From positions 434,001 through 498,000 of the forward strand of contig CAVZDY010000001.1 of the NCBI GenBank assembly GCA_963774195.1: a DNA stretch of 64,000 nt, read 5' to 3'. The notes beneath the pieces are model-generated. The model had not been told where the DNA came from and ran no database searches. It was given only the letters and a program-made list of their open reading frames with translations. A program made the translations under genes and the position numbers. Below, one piece after another: positions 25,111 through 33,513 of this stretch. Numbering within the stretch: the stretch's first letter is position 1; each line of letters opens with the position of its first letter. Origin of the DNA: Roseiarcus sp963774195. GTDB lineage: Bacteria; Pseudomonadota; Alphaproteobacteria; Rhizobiales; Beijerinckiaceae.

Positions 25111-25198
25111 GGGGACCTCCCTGCGTAAGGTCGTCATTAAACATCAGGACGGTAACATTTTCGAGCTGCTTCGAAGGACCTCAATTGGGACCGGCGCC

Positions 25199-26698
25199 AT
25201 GCATGCTTCTCACGACGATGGGCCTTTGGGACTCCGGTCCGGCGACGAGGCGATGATGTTCGAGTTCGCCCCGGTTTCGCTCTGGGTCGAGGATTACAGC
25301 GGCGTCAAGGCCTTGTTCGACGCGTGGCGCGGGGCTGGAATTGCTGATCTGCGCGCCTATTTCGCTCAGAATCCCGAGCGGCTGCGGAGTTGCGCCGCCG
25401 CGATGCGAATCCTTCGCGTCAACCAGCGCACGCTGTCGCTGTTCGAAGCGGACGACCTCGCACATCTCGTCAGCCATATCGAGCGCGTCTTTCGCGACGA
25501 CATGCTGACCAATCTCGCCGAAGAGCTGCTTCAGCTTTGGGAGGGCAAGGGCGGCTTTGCGAGCAATGGCGTGAACTATTCGCTCGGCGGCCGCCGGATG
25601 GACATCCAGGTCAAGGGCGTCCTGCTGCCCGGCTACGAAACGAACTGGGCGCGGGTTATCGTCGCAGTCGAGGACGTCAGCGAACGGGAAAGCGCCCGCC
25701 GCCTGCTCGCGCTCAGCGAGGACTATTCGCGCGGCCTGTTCGAACACTCGCCCGTTTCCCTTTGGGTCGAGGATTTCAGCAAGGTCAGGCAATTGCTGGA
25801 AGAACTGCGCGAGCGCGGCATCGAGGACTTTCGCGTCTTCACCGACGTGCACCCCGAATTCGTCACGCGGTGCATGAGCGAGATCCGGGTGATCGACGTC
25901 AACAGCTTCACGCTGCGCCTGTTCGGCGCGCCCGACAAGCCGACGCTGCTGCGCCGATTGCCTGATGTCTTCGGCGAGGCGATGACGCAGCCGTTCCGCG
26001 AGCAGTTGATCGACCTTTGGGACGGCAGGCTGCTCCACCAGCGGGAAGTGGTGAACTACGCCCTCGACGGCTCGCCTCTCCACCTCCACCTCCAATTCTC
26101 GGTTTTCCCCGGCCGCGAGAAGGACTGGTCGTTTGTCCAGGTCGCGCTGACCGACATCACCGCCCGCAAGAAAGCGGAGGCCTATCTCGAATATCTCGGC
26201 ACCCACGACGTTCTGACCAAGCTCCACAACCGCTCCTTCTTCGTGGACGAACTCAATCGCCTGGAGCGGAAGGGGCCCTGGCCGGTGACGATCCTCATCA
26301 TCGACGTCAACGGCCTCAAGGTGGCGAACGATCAGTTCGGCCACGCCGCCGGCGACGAATTGCTGCGCCGCGCGGGCGAAGTGCTGAGCAAAGTGGTCGA
26401 GGCCCCCTGTCGCGTCGCCCGCATCGGCGGCGACGAATTCGCAGTGTTGATGCCGGCCAAGGACGAGCGGGAGGGCGAAACCATGGTTGCCGCGATCACC
26501 GAACTCGTCGCGCTCAACAACCAGTACTATTCAGGCTCGGCGCTGAGCCTGGCGATCGGCGCGGCGACCAGCCGCGCCGGCGAGCGCCTCGAGGCTACCG
26601 CGCGCCGGGCCGACGCGGCGATGTATGTCGAAAAGCGCGCCGATTATGCCCGCGGATCGCGCCCGCTCCGCGAGGAGCCCGAGGCGTCAGGCGAGTGA
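25199..26698 (+). CDS. Diguanylate cyclase with two tandem PAS-like sensor domains
   Basis: A 499-residue soluble protein. Two related sensor segments begin FEFAPVSLWVEDYS (about residue 21) and FEHSPVSLWVEDFS (about residue 181). Both contain a matching block ending in a VN.RTLSLF / VNSFTLRLF element, so they arose by internal duplication. A C-terminal GGDEF domain follows, starting near THDVLTKLHNRSFF (335), with the active-site motif GGDEF intact at about 410-414. It should make cyclic di-GMP. The usual RxxD inhibitory site before the active site is absent. The ATG at 25199 is used; a start at 25109 overlapping the divergent gene is less likely. Confidence 0.88.
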   Translation: MHASHDDGPLGLRSGDEAMMFEFAPVSLWVEDYSGVKALFDAWRGAGIADLRAYFAQNPERLRSCAAAMRILRVNQRTLSLFEADDLAHLVSHIERVFRDDMLTNLAEELLQLWEGKGGFASNGVNYSLGGRRMDIQVKGVLLPGYETNWARVIVAVEDVSERESARRLLALSEDYSRGLFEHSPVSLWVEDFSKVRQLLEELRERGIEDFRVFTDVHPEFVTRCMSEIRVIDVNSFTLRLFGAPDKPTLLRRLPDVFGEAMTQPFREQLIDLWDGRLLHQREVVNYALDGSPLHLHLQFSVFPGREKDWSFVQVALTDITARKKAEAYLEYLGTHDVLTKLHNRSFFVDELNRLERKGPWPVTILIIDVNGLKVANDQFGHAAGDELLRRAGEVLSKVVEAPCRVARIGGDEFAVLMPAKDEREGETMVAAITELVALNNQYYSGSALSLAIGAATSRAGERLEATARRADAAMYVEKRADYARGSRPLREEPEASGE

Positions 26699-26732
26699 CG
26701 GGCCGAGACGGCGCGAGGGTCGCGGTCTCCGC

Positions 26733-27614
26733 TCAAACGTATCGCCAGACGAAGCGCTCGCCCTCGCGCGCGACTTTGCCGGCCGACGTTTCAGGGAAAT
26801 GCGCCGTGAACACCGTCGGCCCTCGCTCGGCCGCGTAGTCCAGCAGCCAGCGACGAGAGCTTCGGGCAAGCGACGGATCGGCGCAGAAGACCGAGCCGAG
26901 ATCCGGTCGATGGACCTGAATCGGGTTGTGCATCACGTCGCCTGAAAACAACGCCTCTTCGTCGCCCGAGCTCAGCGAGATCGACATATGGCCGGCGCTA
27001 TGTCCAGGCGTCGGATAGAATGAAAAGATGTCGAGGTATTTTCCCCCTTCCGCCCCGATGGTCTCGGCTTGCCCCGCGTCAATCACTGGCAGCACGCTGT
27101 CTTCAAAGACCACACGTCGGTTCGCCGCGGCCGGCGTTGAAAAGAAGTCGCGCTCGACCTCCGGAAAGACATAGGTCGCGTTGGGAAAGGTCGGGACCCA
27201 GCGCCCGCCTGCTAGCCGCGTATTCCAACCGACATGATCGACGTGGAGATGGGTCGACAGCACAGTGTCCACTTTCTCACACGCGAACCCTGCGGCTTCG
27301 AGTTGCTCCAGGAACGGCGTCTGGAGCTGATGGAAGAGCTTGCTGAACGGGCGGTCCTTGCCATTGCCAATACCGGTATCGATCAGGACTATCCGGCCCT
27401 CGACCTCGACTAGCCAGGAATGAACGCTCAGATGCACGGCGTTGCGGCTTTCCTCCGGCTTTCCGAGCAGCAGCCAGCGCTCATAATCGTCGAGGCCGGC
27501 TTCGTCCAATTCTGGATACAGGAATGACGACGGCAGTGTTGTCAGCACAGTCTCGGTAAAGCGCCGGACGGTTGCGTCGCCGATCTTGTAGCTTGCCGCG
27601 CTCTGCGTCGTCAC
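26733..27614 (-). CDS. MBL-fold metallo-hydrolase
   Basis: A 293-residue metallo-beta-lactamase-fold hydrolase. The metal-binding motif THLHVDHVGWN lies near residue 120, with VLIDTGIGNGKDRPF before it and downstream ligands in TPGHSAGHMSI (His) and LFSGDVMHNP (Asp). The layout resembles lactonase-like and other general MBL hydrolases, which cannot be separated by sequence alone. The GTG at 27614 follows AAGGGAGCAG and begins MTTQSAASYKIGD; the frame continues upstream without a better start. It follows metZ at 73 bases on the same strand and may be co-transcribed. Confidence 0.85.
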   Translation of the reverse strand: MTTQSAASYKIGDATVRRFTETVLTTLPSSFLYPELDEAGLDDYERWLLLGKPEESRNAVHLSVHSWLVEVEGRIVLIDTGIGNGKDRPFSKLFHQLQTPFLEQLEAAGFACEKVDTVLSTHLHVDHVGWNTRLAGGRWVPTFPNATYVFPEVERDFFSTPAAANRRVVFEDSVLPVIDAGQAETIGAEGGKYLDIFSFYPTPGHSAGHMSISLSSGDEEALFSGDVMHNPIQVHRPDLGSVFCADPSLARSSRRWLLDYAAERGPTVFTAHFPETSAGKVAREGERFVWRYV

Positions 27615-27687
27615 CGTCTGCTCCCTTGCATACAACGAGGCCGGAGCGGCGGATGTCCAAGTGGCTCCGCCGCCTGCCTGGACCAAG

Positions 27688-28911
27688 CTATTCCGCCGCC
27701 TTGCGCGACTCGAGCGCCGTCAGCGCCTGCGCGAGGTCCTCGATCAGATCCTCTGCATCCTCGAGGCCGACCGAGAGCCTGAGCAGGCCTGGCCCGATGC
27801 CCAGCGCAGCGCGTTGCTCGGGCTTCAGGCGCTGATGCGTCGTCGTCTCGGGATGCGTGATGAGCGACTTGGCGTCGCCGAGATTGTTGGAAATGGCGAT
27901 GATCGACAAGGCGTTGGCGACCGAGAAGGCTTGCTGCTTGCCGCCTCTGACGTCAAACGCAAGCAATGTTCCGCCGCTCGCCATCTGCCGCTCGATGACC
28001 GCGCGCTGCGGATGATCGGCGCGGCCGGGATAGATGACGCGCGCGACGCCCGGATGCCCGGCGAGGAAATCGGCGATCTTTGCCGCCGAGCGGTCCTGCT
28101 GGGCGACGCGCACCGGCAGCGTCTCCAGCGACTTGAGCATCACCCAGGCGTTGAAGGGCGACAGCGACGGCCCGGTCTGACGTAGGAAATTATGGATGTG
28201 CTCGTTGATGAAGGCTTCGGAGGCGAGAATGACGCCGCCGAGCGTGCGCCCCTGGCCGTCGATATGCTTGGTGGCGGAATAGACGACGCAATCGGCGCCG
28301 AGCTTGAGCGGCCGCTGCAACATCGGCGAAGCGAACACGTTATCGACCACCAGCGTCGCCCCCGCCTCATGGACGATCTTCGCGACGCCGGCGATGTCCA
28401 CCACCTCCAGCGTCGGATTGGTCGGGCTCTCCAAGAACGCGGTCTTGGTGTTGGGACGCATCGCCGCGCGCCAGGCCAAAAGGTCCTTGCCGTCGACCAG
28501 CGTCGAGGTGACGCCGAAGCGCGGCAGCAGTTCCTCGACGACGTAAAGACAAGAGCCGAACAACGCCTTGGCGGCGACGACGTGATCGCCAGCTTTCACC
28601 TGCCCCATCAGCGCGGCCGTAACCGCCGCCATGCCGCTCGCGGTCGCGCGCGCCGCCTCGGCGCCTTCGAGCAGCGCCATGCGCTTTTCGAACATCGAGA
28701 CGGTGGGGTTGGCGAAGCGCGAATAGATAAAGCCCGGCGCGTCGCCTTTGAAGCGCGCCTCGGCCTGCTCCATCGTGTCGTAGAGATAGCCCTGGGTGAG
28801 GAACAGCGCCTCCGAGGTCTCCTCGAACTGCGAGCGCGCCGACCCGCCGTGCACGAGCTGGGTGGCGGGACGCAATGTGCTGAAATCTCGGTTCTTGCGG
28901 GGACTGGTCAT
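27688..28911 (-). CDS. metZ: O-succinylhomoserine sulfhydrylase
   Basis: A 407-residue PLP enzyme of the Cys/Met metabolism family that would form homocysteine directly from O-succinylhomoserine and sulfide. Landmarks are TRP-like N-terminus LRPATQLVHGGSARSQFEET, ASGMAAVTAALMGQVKAGDHVV near residue 90, and the PLP-lysine motif YSATKHIDGQGR near residue 209. The sequence fits MetZ better than cystathionine synthases or lyases, a distinction that is inferential. A SAM-II riboswitch in the 5' leader fits a methionine-pathway role and gives direct control by S-adenosylmethionine. Confidence 0.93.
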   Translation of the reverse strand: MTSPRKNRDFSTLRPATQLVHGGSARSQFEETSEALFLTQGYLYDTMEQAEARFKGDAPGFIYSRFANPTVSMFEKRMALLEGAEAARATASGMAAVTAALMGQVKAGDHVVAAKALFGSCLYVVEELLPRFGVTSTLVDGKDLLAWRAAMRPNTKTAFLESPTNPTLEVVDIAGVAKIVHEAGATLVVDNVFASPMLQRPLKLGADCVVYSATKHIDGQGRTLGGVILASEAFINEHIHNFLRQTGPSLSPFNAWVMLKSLETLPVRVAQQDRSAAKIADFLAGHPGVARVIYPGRADHPQRAVIERQMASGGTLLAFDVRGGKQQAFSVANALSIIAISNNLGDAKSLITHPETTTHQRLKPEQRAALGIGPGLLRLSVGLEDAEDLIEDLAQALTALESRKAAE

Positions 28912-28981
28912 AACGCGCTCCTTGGCCGCCCAGGCAAAACGGGCGATGGGCCGAGAACAGGGCGCGTTGGGTATGAGGCCC

Positions 28982-29039
28982 CGATCTTTTAGCCCGTTGT
29001 TTAACGTGGCGGCAAGCCGATCGGCTCAAATGACCACGG
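28982..29039 (-). promoter_or_regulatory. SAM-II riboswitch upstream of metZ
   Basis: On the minus strand the segment reads CGTGGTCATTTGAGCCG, then GGCTTGCCGCCACGTTAAAC, then AACGGGCTAAAAGATCGG. This is the conserved SAM-II (metA motif) layout: P1 formed by CGTGG and CCACG, the A-rich TTAAACAA joining segment, and a downstream GCTAAAA forming the H-type pseudoknot. SAM binding would sequester the translation start region. SAM-II is typical of alphaproteobacterial methionine genes. It lies 71 bases before the metZ start. Confidence 0.9.
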
Positions 29040-29116
29040 ACCACAGGCATAGACCCGCGCGCGACTTGGCGTCAAGTTCAAGAGCGGCTAACAAGGCCGA
29101 TCGCCTCGAGGCTCTC

Positions 29117-30274
29117 ATGACGACCGCCAAACCGCTCCTCTCCACGCGCGACGCCCCCTTCGAGGCGCCATTCGGGCTGTTGGCCCGCCAGACCATCAAG
29201 ACAATGGCTAAGGGCGGCTACATTCGCGCCGGCAAACCGATCGAGGCGACCCAATTCCAGCCGGCGAGCCTCGATCTTCGGCTTGGGCGCGAGGCGTTTC
29301 GCGTCCGCGCGAGCTTCCTGCCTGGCCGCGGCCGCAGCGTCGTCGACGGCCTGCAGAGCCTCAATCCTGAGCGCATCTCGCTAGAAGGCGAAGGCGCCGT
29401 GCTCGAGAAGGGCATCGTCTACGTCGCACCGCTGATCGAAAGCCTCGCTTTGCCCGCCGGCGTCTCGGCCGCAGCCAACCCGAAGAGCTCGACCGGCCGG
29501 CTCGACATCTTCACCCGGCTGATCGTCGACGGTTCCGACGCGTTCGACGCGGCGCCTGCAGGCTATCGTGGCGCCCTATGGGCGGAGATTTCGCCGCGCA
29601 GCTTCAGCGTGCGCGTGCGCGAGGGCTCGCGCCTCAATCAGCTCCGACTTCGCCATCACGAGGGCGACGGCGCCGCCGTCGCGCTTGACGCCGAAGCGCT
29701 GCGTGCGCGCCACGCCGACCGCCTGCTGGTCGATGGCGAGCTCGCGTTGCGCGACGGCCTCGTCGTTCATGTCGGCCTCAGTGGCCTGCCTGGCGAGATC
29801 GTCGGCTACCGGGCGATCAAGAATGGCGACGTGATCGACGTCGACCGGCCGGGCGGCTACGCCGCCGAGGATTTTTGGGAGCCGCTGCGCGCGCGGCGCG
29901 ACGGCCGTCTTATCCTCGATCCCGACGAGTTCTATATTCTCGCCTCGCGCGAGAAGATGCAGATCCCCTCGGACCTCGCCGCCGAAATGGCGCCGATCGA
30001 TCCCGCCATCGGCGAGTTCCGCGTTCACTACGCCGGCTTCTTCGATCCCGGCTTCGGCCAGGGCGAAGACGGAACGCCCTCGGCGCGCGCCGTGCTCGAG
30101 GTACGCAGCCGCGACGTGCCGTTTCTGCTCGAGGATGGCCAGCCAGTCGGCCGCCTCGTCTTCGAGGCGCTGGCGGACGCCGCCGATGAGCTCTACGGCG
30201 AGAACGCGACCTCGAACTACCAGGGCCAGGGGCTCAAGCTGTCGAAGCACTTTCGCGACTTCATTGAAGCGTGA
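29117..30274 (+). CDS. dcd: 2'-Deoxycytidine 5'-triphosphate deaminase, double-domain type
   Basis: A 385-residue protein, about twice the length of classical Dcd. The first half has FQPASLDLRLGREAFRVRA and the trimeric dUTPase-fold signature ANPKSSTGRLDIFTRLIVDG. The second has the parallel blocks ASREKMQIPSDLAAEMAPID and FDPGFGQGE. It deaminates dCTP to dUTP, feeding dTTP synthesis, and duplicated forms are known in alphaproteobacteria. The ATG at 29117 is chosen since the frame upstream runs back into the metZ leader. It is divergent from metZ. Confidence 0.9.
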   Translation: MTTAKPLLSTRDAPFEAPFGLLARQTIKTMAKGGYIRAGKPIEATQFQPASLDLRLGREAFRVRASFLPGRGRSVVDGLQSLNPERISLEGEGAVLEKGIVYVAPLIESLALPAGVSAAANPKSSTGRLDIFTRLIVDGSDAFDAAPAGYRGALWAEISPRSFSVRVREGSRLNQLRLRHHEGDGAAVALDAEALRARHADRLLVDGELALRDGLVVHVGLSGLPGEIVGYRAIKNGDVIDVDRPGGYAAEDFWEPLRARRDGRLILDPDEFYILASREKMQIPSDLAAEMAPIDPAIGEFRVHYAGFFDPGFGQGEDGTPSARAVLEVRSRDVPFLLEDGQPVGRLVFEALADAADELYGENATSNYQGQGLKLSKHFRDFIEA

Positions 30275-30351
30275 ACAAACGAACTGAGCCGCTTGTCCAT
30301 CACGCTGGCGGCGCGCTATAAGGATTTGCGCATATCCCTGCACGGGACGAT

Positions 30352-30425
30352 GCGGGCGTAGTTCAATGGTAGAACGGAAGCTTCCCAAGCTTCATACGAG
30401 GGTTCGATTCCCTTCGCCCGCTCCA
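30352..30425 (+). tRNA. tRNA-Gly (CCC)
   Basis: A complete 74-nt cloverleaf: acceptor stem GCGGGCG/CGCCCGC, D arm GTTC-AATGGTA-GAAC, anticodon arm GAAGC-TTCCCAA-GCTTC with anticodon CCC, T arm GAGGG-TTCGATT-CCCTT, discriminator T and an encoded CCA end. It reads GGG codons. It is 77 bases after dcd. Confidence 0.96.
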
Positions 30426-30493
30426 AACCTCCGCCATCGCATCTTTTCGTTTCATCCGAACCGCTCGGCGCGAGCCAGCGCGCCGACGTGCAA

Positions 30494-30538
30494 GCGGGAC
30501 CATGGATCGCTTCGTCGCTGCGCTCTTCGCGATGACGG
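30494..30538. repeat. Half copy of the REP-like repeat
   Basis: CATGGATCGCTTCGTCGCTG followed by CGCTCTTCGCGATGACGG matches one arm of the repeat at 16820-16902 with several changes. The opposite arm is missing. The rest of the gap 30426-30610 holds nothing recognisable. Confidence 0.6.
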
Positions 30539-30610
30539 CGATCGAATTCGGCCCTCAAGCCCAAGCCCCCACTTTTCCGCAACTGACGTGACGCCATCAG
30601 CGCGGCGCGG

Positions 30611-30640
30611 GCAAAAAAAAGGCCGCCTGGAGGGGCGGCC
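30611..30640 (-). terminator. Rho-independent terminator of the PRC-barrel gene
   Basis: On the minus strand AGGCCGCC pairs with GGCGGCCT (eight pairs, six-base loop) and is followed by eight T residues. It lies 225 bases after the PRC-barrel stop, with no other minus-strand gene between. The 30641-30865 stretch holds nothing I recognise. Confidence 0.8.
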
Positions 30641-30865
30641 TGAGTTTAGGGAGGAAACGCCCAAGGAGGGCATACGACGCCGAAGCGCCGCGGGGTCTAC
30701 ATATGCTGCGGCGCAGCAGATGCAAGCGGAAAACGACGACATCGCCACGAATTCGCGAAAACGTGATGACTGAAGTGTTTCCGCTAAGGCCGTGACGGTA
30801 AAGTTAAATTTGCCATCCGCGACGCGGCGCTATGGGGCGGATGTGGCCGTCCCGGGCCGCGCCGA

Positions 30866-31310
30866 TCAGCTTCGGCTGGCGCTCCATTGGCCGCCGTATT
30901 TGAACTCGGGGGCGGCCTTCAGCTCGTCCTTGGTGGCGTTCATCGTGGCGCGCCACGTCTTCGCATTGGCGTCGTAGCGAATCATCACCGAGTCCGGCTG
31001 CACCGCTACGTAATGCGTGCCAATGCCGAGGAAGCCGCCGACCGACACGATATAGCCCTTCAGCGCCTTCGAATTGTCGAAGGCGACATCCTGAAATCTT
31101 GCCGATGTTCGCATTCTGATCATTGCGCACGTCGAGACCGACGACGTTCGAACTCAGCATGTCGGTGGAGTCCAAGGAGATGAAATTCGGCCCCGCGGAC
31201 GGCACAAGCTGGGGCGAGTTCGCGGGCTGCGTCGGCTCTGTCGCGTTTTGAGCGAAGGCGGCGCCGGCCAGAGCGAGCGCCGCGAGGACGCTCATAGGAA
31301 TGATACGCAT
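30866..31310 (-). CDS. Exported PRC-barrel domain protein, frameshifted
   Basis: About 147 residues when read through. A Sec signal peptide (MSVLAALALAGAAFAQ, cleavage near residue 21) precedes a PRC-barrel-like domain: LSSNVVGLDVRNDQNANIGK continued by QDVAFDNSKALKGYIVSVGG and YVAVQPDSVMIRY. The two parts are in different frames, meeting at TTT/AAA (31094-31096); removing one T gives NIGKIQDVAFD. Exported PRC-barrel proteins are frequent in Hyphomicrobiales and have no defined biochemical role. Start ATG at 31310 follows GGAG. An exact EcfG-type promoter lies 35 bases upstream and a strong terminator lies downstream. Confidence 0.8.
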
Positions 31311-31344
31311 GGTTTAGCTCCTGGATAGGGAAGCCCGCCCAGCG

Positions 31345-31369
31345 AACGCGTGGGCTAGCCGAAAGTTCC
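31345..31369 (-). promoter_or_regulatory. EcfG-type promoter of the PRC-barrel gene
   Basis: The minus strand reads GGAAC-N16-CGTT exactly, with the -10 element 35 bases before the start at 31310. It is divergent from the site at 31403-31428, leaving 33 bases between the two -35 elements. Confidence 0.75.
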
Positions 31370-31402
31370 CCCGATCAAATCGGTAAGTTGCTCCGTTGCG
31401 AA

Positions 31403-31428
31403 GGAACAAATGCCTGCGCGGCGGCGTT
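31403..31428 (+). promoter_or_regulatory. EcfG-type promoter of the proline-rich protein gene
   Basis: GGAAC at 31403-31407, 17 bases, CGTT at 31425-31428, an exact match, 69 bases before the TTG start at 31497. Confidence 0.7.
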
Positions 31429-31496
31429 GGCAGAATTGTCCGTGTGGCGGCGATCCCGCGCGCGGATTTCCCTGCGCAGCCTGAGAGGGCGAAGCC

Positions 31497-31697
31497 TTGA
31501 ACCAGCCGCAACAGCCCTCGCCTCCCCCGGCTCCGGACGTCGTGCGGCCGCAAAGCCCACCCGAATCGCCGCCGCCCGACGCCCCGACGGGCGTGCCGAC
31601 GCCTGAACCCGAGAGGGCGCCGCCGCCGCAACCCAACGAAGCGCCCCCGTCGGGCCCGCCAGAAGTGCCGGTTCCGCCCCCGACAGGCGGACCCTAA
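31497..31697 (+). CDS. Small proline-rich protein
   Basis: A 66-residue protein about 45 percent proline, with Glu, Pro and Ala (MNQPQQPSPPPAPDVVRPQS onward, ending VPPPTGGP). No signal peptide, membrane segment or cysteine. The TTG start follows GAGAGGG, and the EcfG-type promoter upstream argues that it is a real stress-induced gene rather than a chance frame. It would be intrinsically disordered. Function unknown. Confidence 0.6.
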   Translation: MNQPQQPSPPPAPDVVRPQSPPESPPPDAPTGVPTPEPERAPPPQPNEAPPSGPPEVPVPPPTGGP

Positions 31698-31705
31698 CCC
31701 TCCTC

Positions 31706-31915
31706 ATGGACGCCCGAAGACAAGGATGCGATTCAATGCCTCGTAGAGCGGCGGACATCGATGTTGCGTGGCTGCGCCCCTGGGACGTGGCTTGGCCCAA
31801 GGTGGCTTGGCCCAAGCGAGATTACCGCGAAAGGACGGATGTCGCCGGCATGACACGCCGAGCGCTTGGCGCTATCCTCGCGGAAGCGCATGAACGGCGC
31901 GAGCAGGCGCCCTAA
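31706..31915 (+). CDS. Possible small protein containing a tandem VAWPK repeat
   Basis: An open frame of 69 residues contains DVAWLRPWDVAWPKVAWPKR, in which a 15-bp unit, GTGGCTTGGCCCAAG, is duplicated exactly at 31787-31816. There is no good ribosome binding site and no similarity I recognise, so coding status is doubtful. The gap could simply be leader for the monooxygenase gene at 31939. Confidence 0.25.
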   Translation: MDARRQGCDSMPRRAADIDVAWLRPWDVAWPKVAWPKRDYRERTDVAGMTRRALGAILAEAHERREQAP

Positions 31916-31938
31916 GGGCGCGCAGGAGGCGAACGGCG

Positions 31939-33480
31939 ATGGCGGTTCGGCCGAATGTCGGGAAGCGTTGCGACGTCCTGGTCGTAGGGGCCGGGCCAAC
32001 CGGTCTCGTCCTGGCGCTTTGGCTCTTGAAGCAGGGCGTCAGCGTGCGAATCGTGGATGAGGCCGAGGGTCCGGGGACGACCTCGCGTGCTTTGGCGGTG
32101 CAGGCGCGCACCCTTGAGCTGTACCGCCAGTTGGATTTCGCCGATGCCGTGGCCGAAAGCGCCCATAAGGTGGCGGCGGTCAACTTCTGGAAGCGTGGAC
32201 AACCGGTGGCGCGCGTCCCCTTCGAGGAGGTGGGCAGCACGTTCACGCCCTATCCCTCGTTGCGAATTTTCCCGCAAGACGAACATGAGCGGCTGCTCGC
32301 CGATCGCCTCGCCGCGGCGGGCCTCGAAGTGGAGAGACAGACCGAACTCATCGACTGCGCGCAAGACAGCGCGGGCGTCGTCGCGACGCTGCGGCGGCCC
32401 GACGGAAACGAGGAGCTGTGCGAAGCGCAATACATTGCGGGCTGCGATGGCGCGCACTCGCGCCTGCGCGACATTCTCGGCGTCGGCTTCAGCGGCGGGA
32501 CCTACCCCCATCTGTTCTATGTCGCGGACGTCGAAGCCTCTGGCCCCGCGGTGAACGGCGAACTCGTCGTCGACCTCGACGAGGCGGACTTCCTGGCGAT
32601 CTTTCCGCTCGCGCCCGATCGCCGCGTTCGGCTGATCGGCACGGTGCGCGGCGAGGCGGCCGAGCGCGCGGAGAGCCTCAGCTTCGCCAACGTGAGCAGG
32701 CGCGCGATGGAGAAGCTCCAGTTGAACGTCGGGACGATCAACTGGTTCTCGACGTATCACGTGCATCACCGGGTCGCCGAGCGATTTCGCTCGGGACGAT
32801 CCTTCCTGCTCGGCGACGCCGCCCACATCCATAGCCCGGTCGGCGGCCAGGGTATGAACACCGGGATCGGCGACGCGATCAATCTGGCCTGGAAGCTGAA
32901 AGCGACGCTCGACGGCAAGGCGCCGGAGGCGTTGCTGGACAGCTTCGAAGCGGAGCGCATCGCCTTCGCGCGCCGGCTCGTGGCGACCACCGACCGGCTG
33001 TTCACCTTCGTGACGGCGGAAGGGCCGCTCGCCAACGCAGTTCGCCTCAATGTCGCGCCGGTCGCGCTCTCCGCCTTGGGACGCATCGAAGCGTGGCGCG
33101 AGTGGCTGTTCTGGACAATCTCCCAGATTGGCGTCAACTATCGCGGCGGCCCGCTGAGCTCGGGCAAGGCGGGGCGTATCCATGGCGGCGATCGCCTGCC
33201 TTGGGTCAAAGTCGCCGGCGGCGACACCTTCCAGACCTTAGGCTCTCGCGCTTGGCAGGCGCATGTTTACGGCGTCGCGAGCGCTGAGTTCGTCGCTTGG
33301 TGCCGCGAGCGGGCGCTGCCGCTACACGTCTTCGCTTGGACGCACGCCTATGGCGAGGCGGGACTGGCCCCCAACGCGCTCTACCTTTTGCGCCCCGACG
33401 ACTACGTCGCGGCAGCCGACGAAACGGCGTCGATCGAAGCCCTGCGCGCTTACTTCGACGCCCGCGGCCTGACGCCGTGA
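31939..33480 (+). CDS. FAD-dependent aromatic-ring monooxygenase-like protein
   Basis: A 513-residue flavoprotein of the PheA/TfdB group. The N-terminal FAD-binding VVGAGPTGLVLALWLLKQG lies near residue 15, the middle DG motif is CDGAHSRLRDILG near residue 170, and GDAAHIHSPVGGQGMNTGIGDA near residue 293 binds the FAD ribityl chain. A thioredoxin-like C-terminal domain follows. Family members hydroxylate phenols and polyketide aromatics with NAD(P)H and O2. No aromatic-catabolism genes accompany it, so substrate is open. The ATG follows AGGAGG. Confidence 0.88.
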   Translation: MAVRPNVGKRCDVLVVGAGPTGLVLALWLLKQGVSVRIVDEAEGPGTTSRALAVQARTLELYRQLDFADAVAESAHKVAAVNFWKRGQPVARVPFEEVGSTFTPYPSLRIFPQDEHERLLADRLAAAGLEVERQTELIDCAQDSAGVVATLRRPDGNEELCEAQYIAGCDGAHSRLRDILGVGFSGGTYPHLFYVADVEASGPAVNGELVVDLDEADFLAIFPLAPDRRVRLIGTVRGEAAERAESLSFANVSRRAMEKLQLNVGTINWFSTYHVHHRVAERFRSGRSFLLGDAAHIHSPVGGQGMNTGIGDAINLAWKLKATLDGKAPEALLDSFEAERIAFARRLVATTDRLFTFVTAEGPLANAVRLNVAPVALSALGRIEAWREWLFWTISQIGVNYRGGPLSSGKAGRIHGGDRLPWVKVAGGDTFQTLGSRAWQAHVYGVASAEFVAWCRERALPLHVFAWTHAYGEAGLAPNALYLLRPDDYVAAADETASIEALRAYFDARGLTP

Positions 33481-33513
33481 AGGCCGCATCAAGGCTTGCT
33501 TGCGAGACGGAAA

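Noticed and set aside
28796..29116. N-terminal extension of the dCTP deaminase
   Set aside because: It would overlap the metZ start and its riboswitch; the ATG at 29117 matches the family length.
31787..31816. Tandem repeat as a CRISPR seed
   Set aside because: Two abutting copies without spacers; no cas genes in the window.
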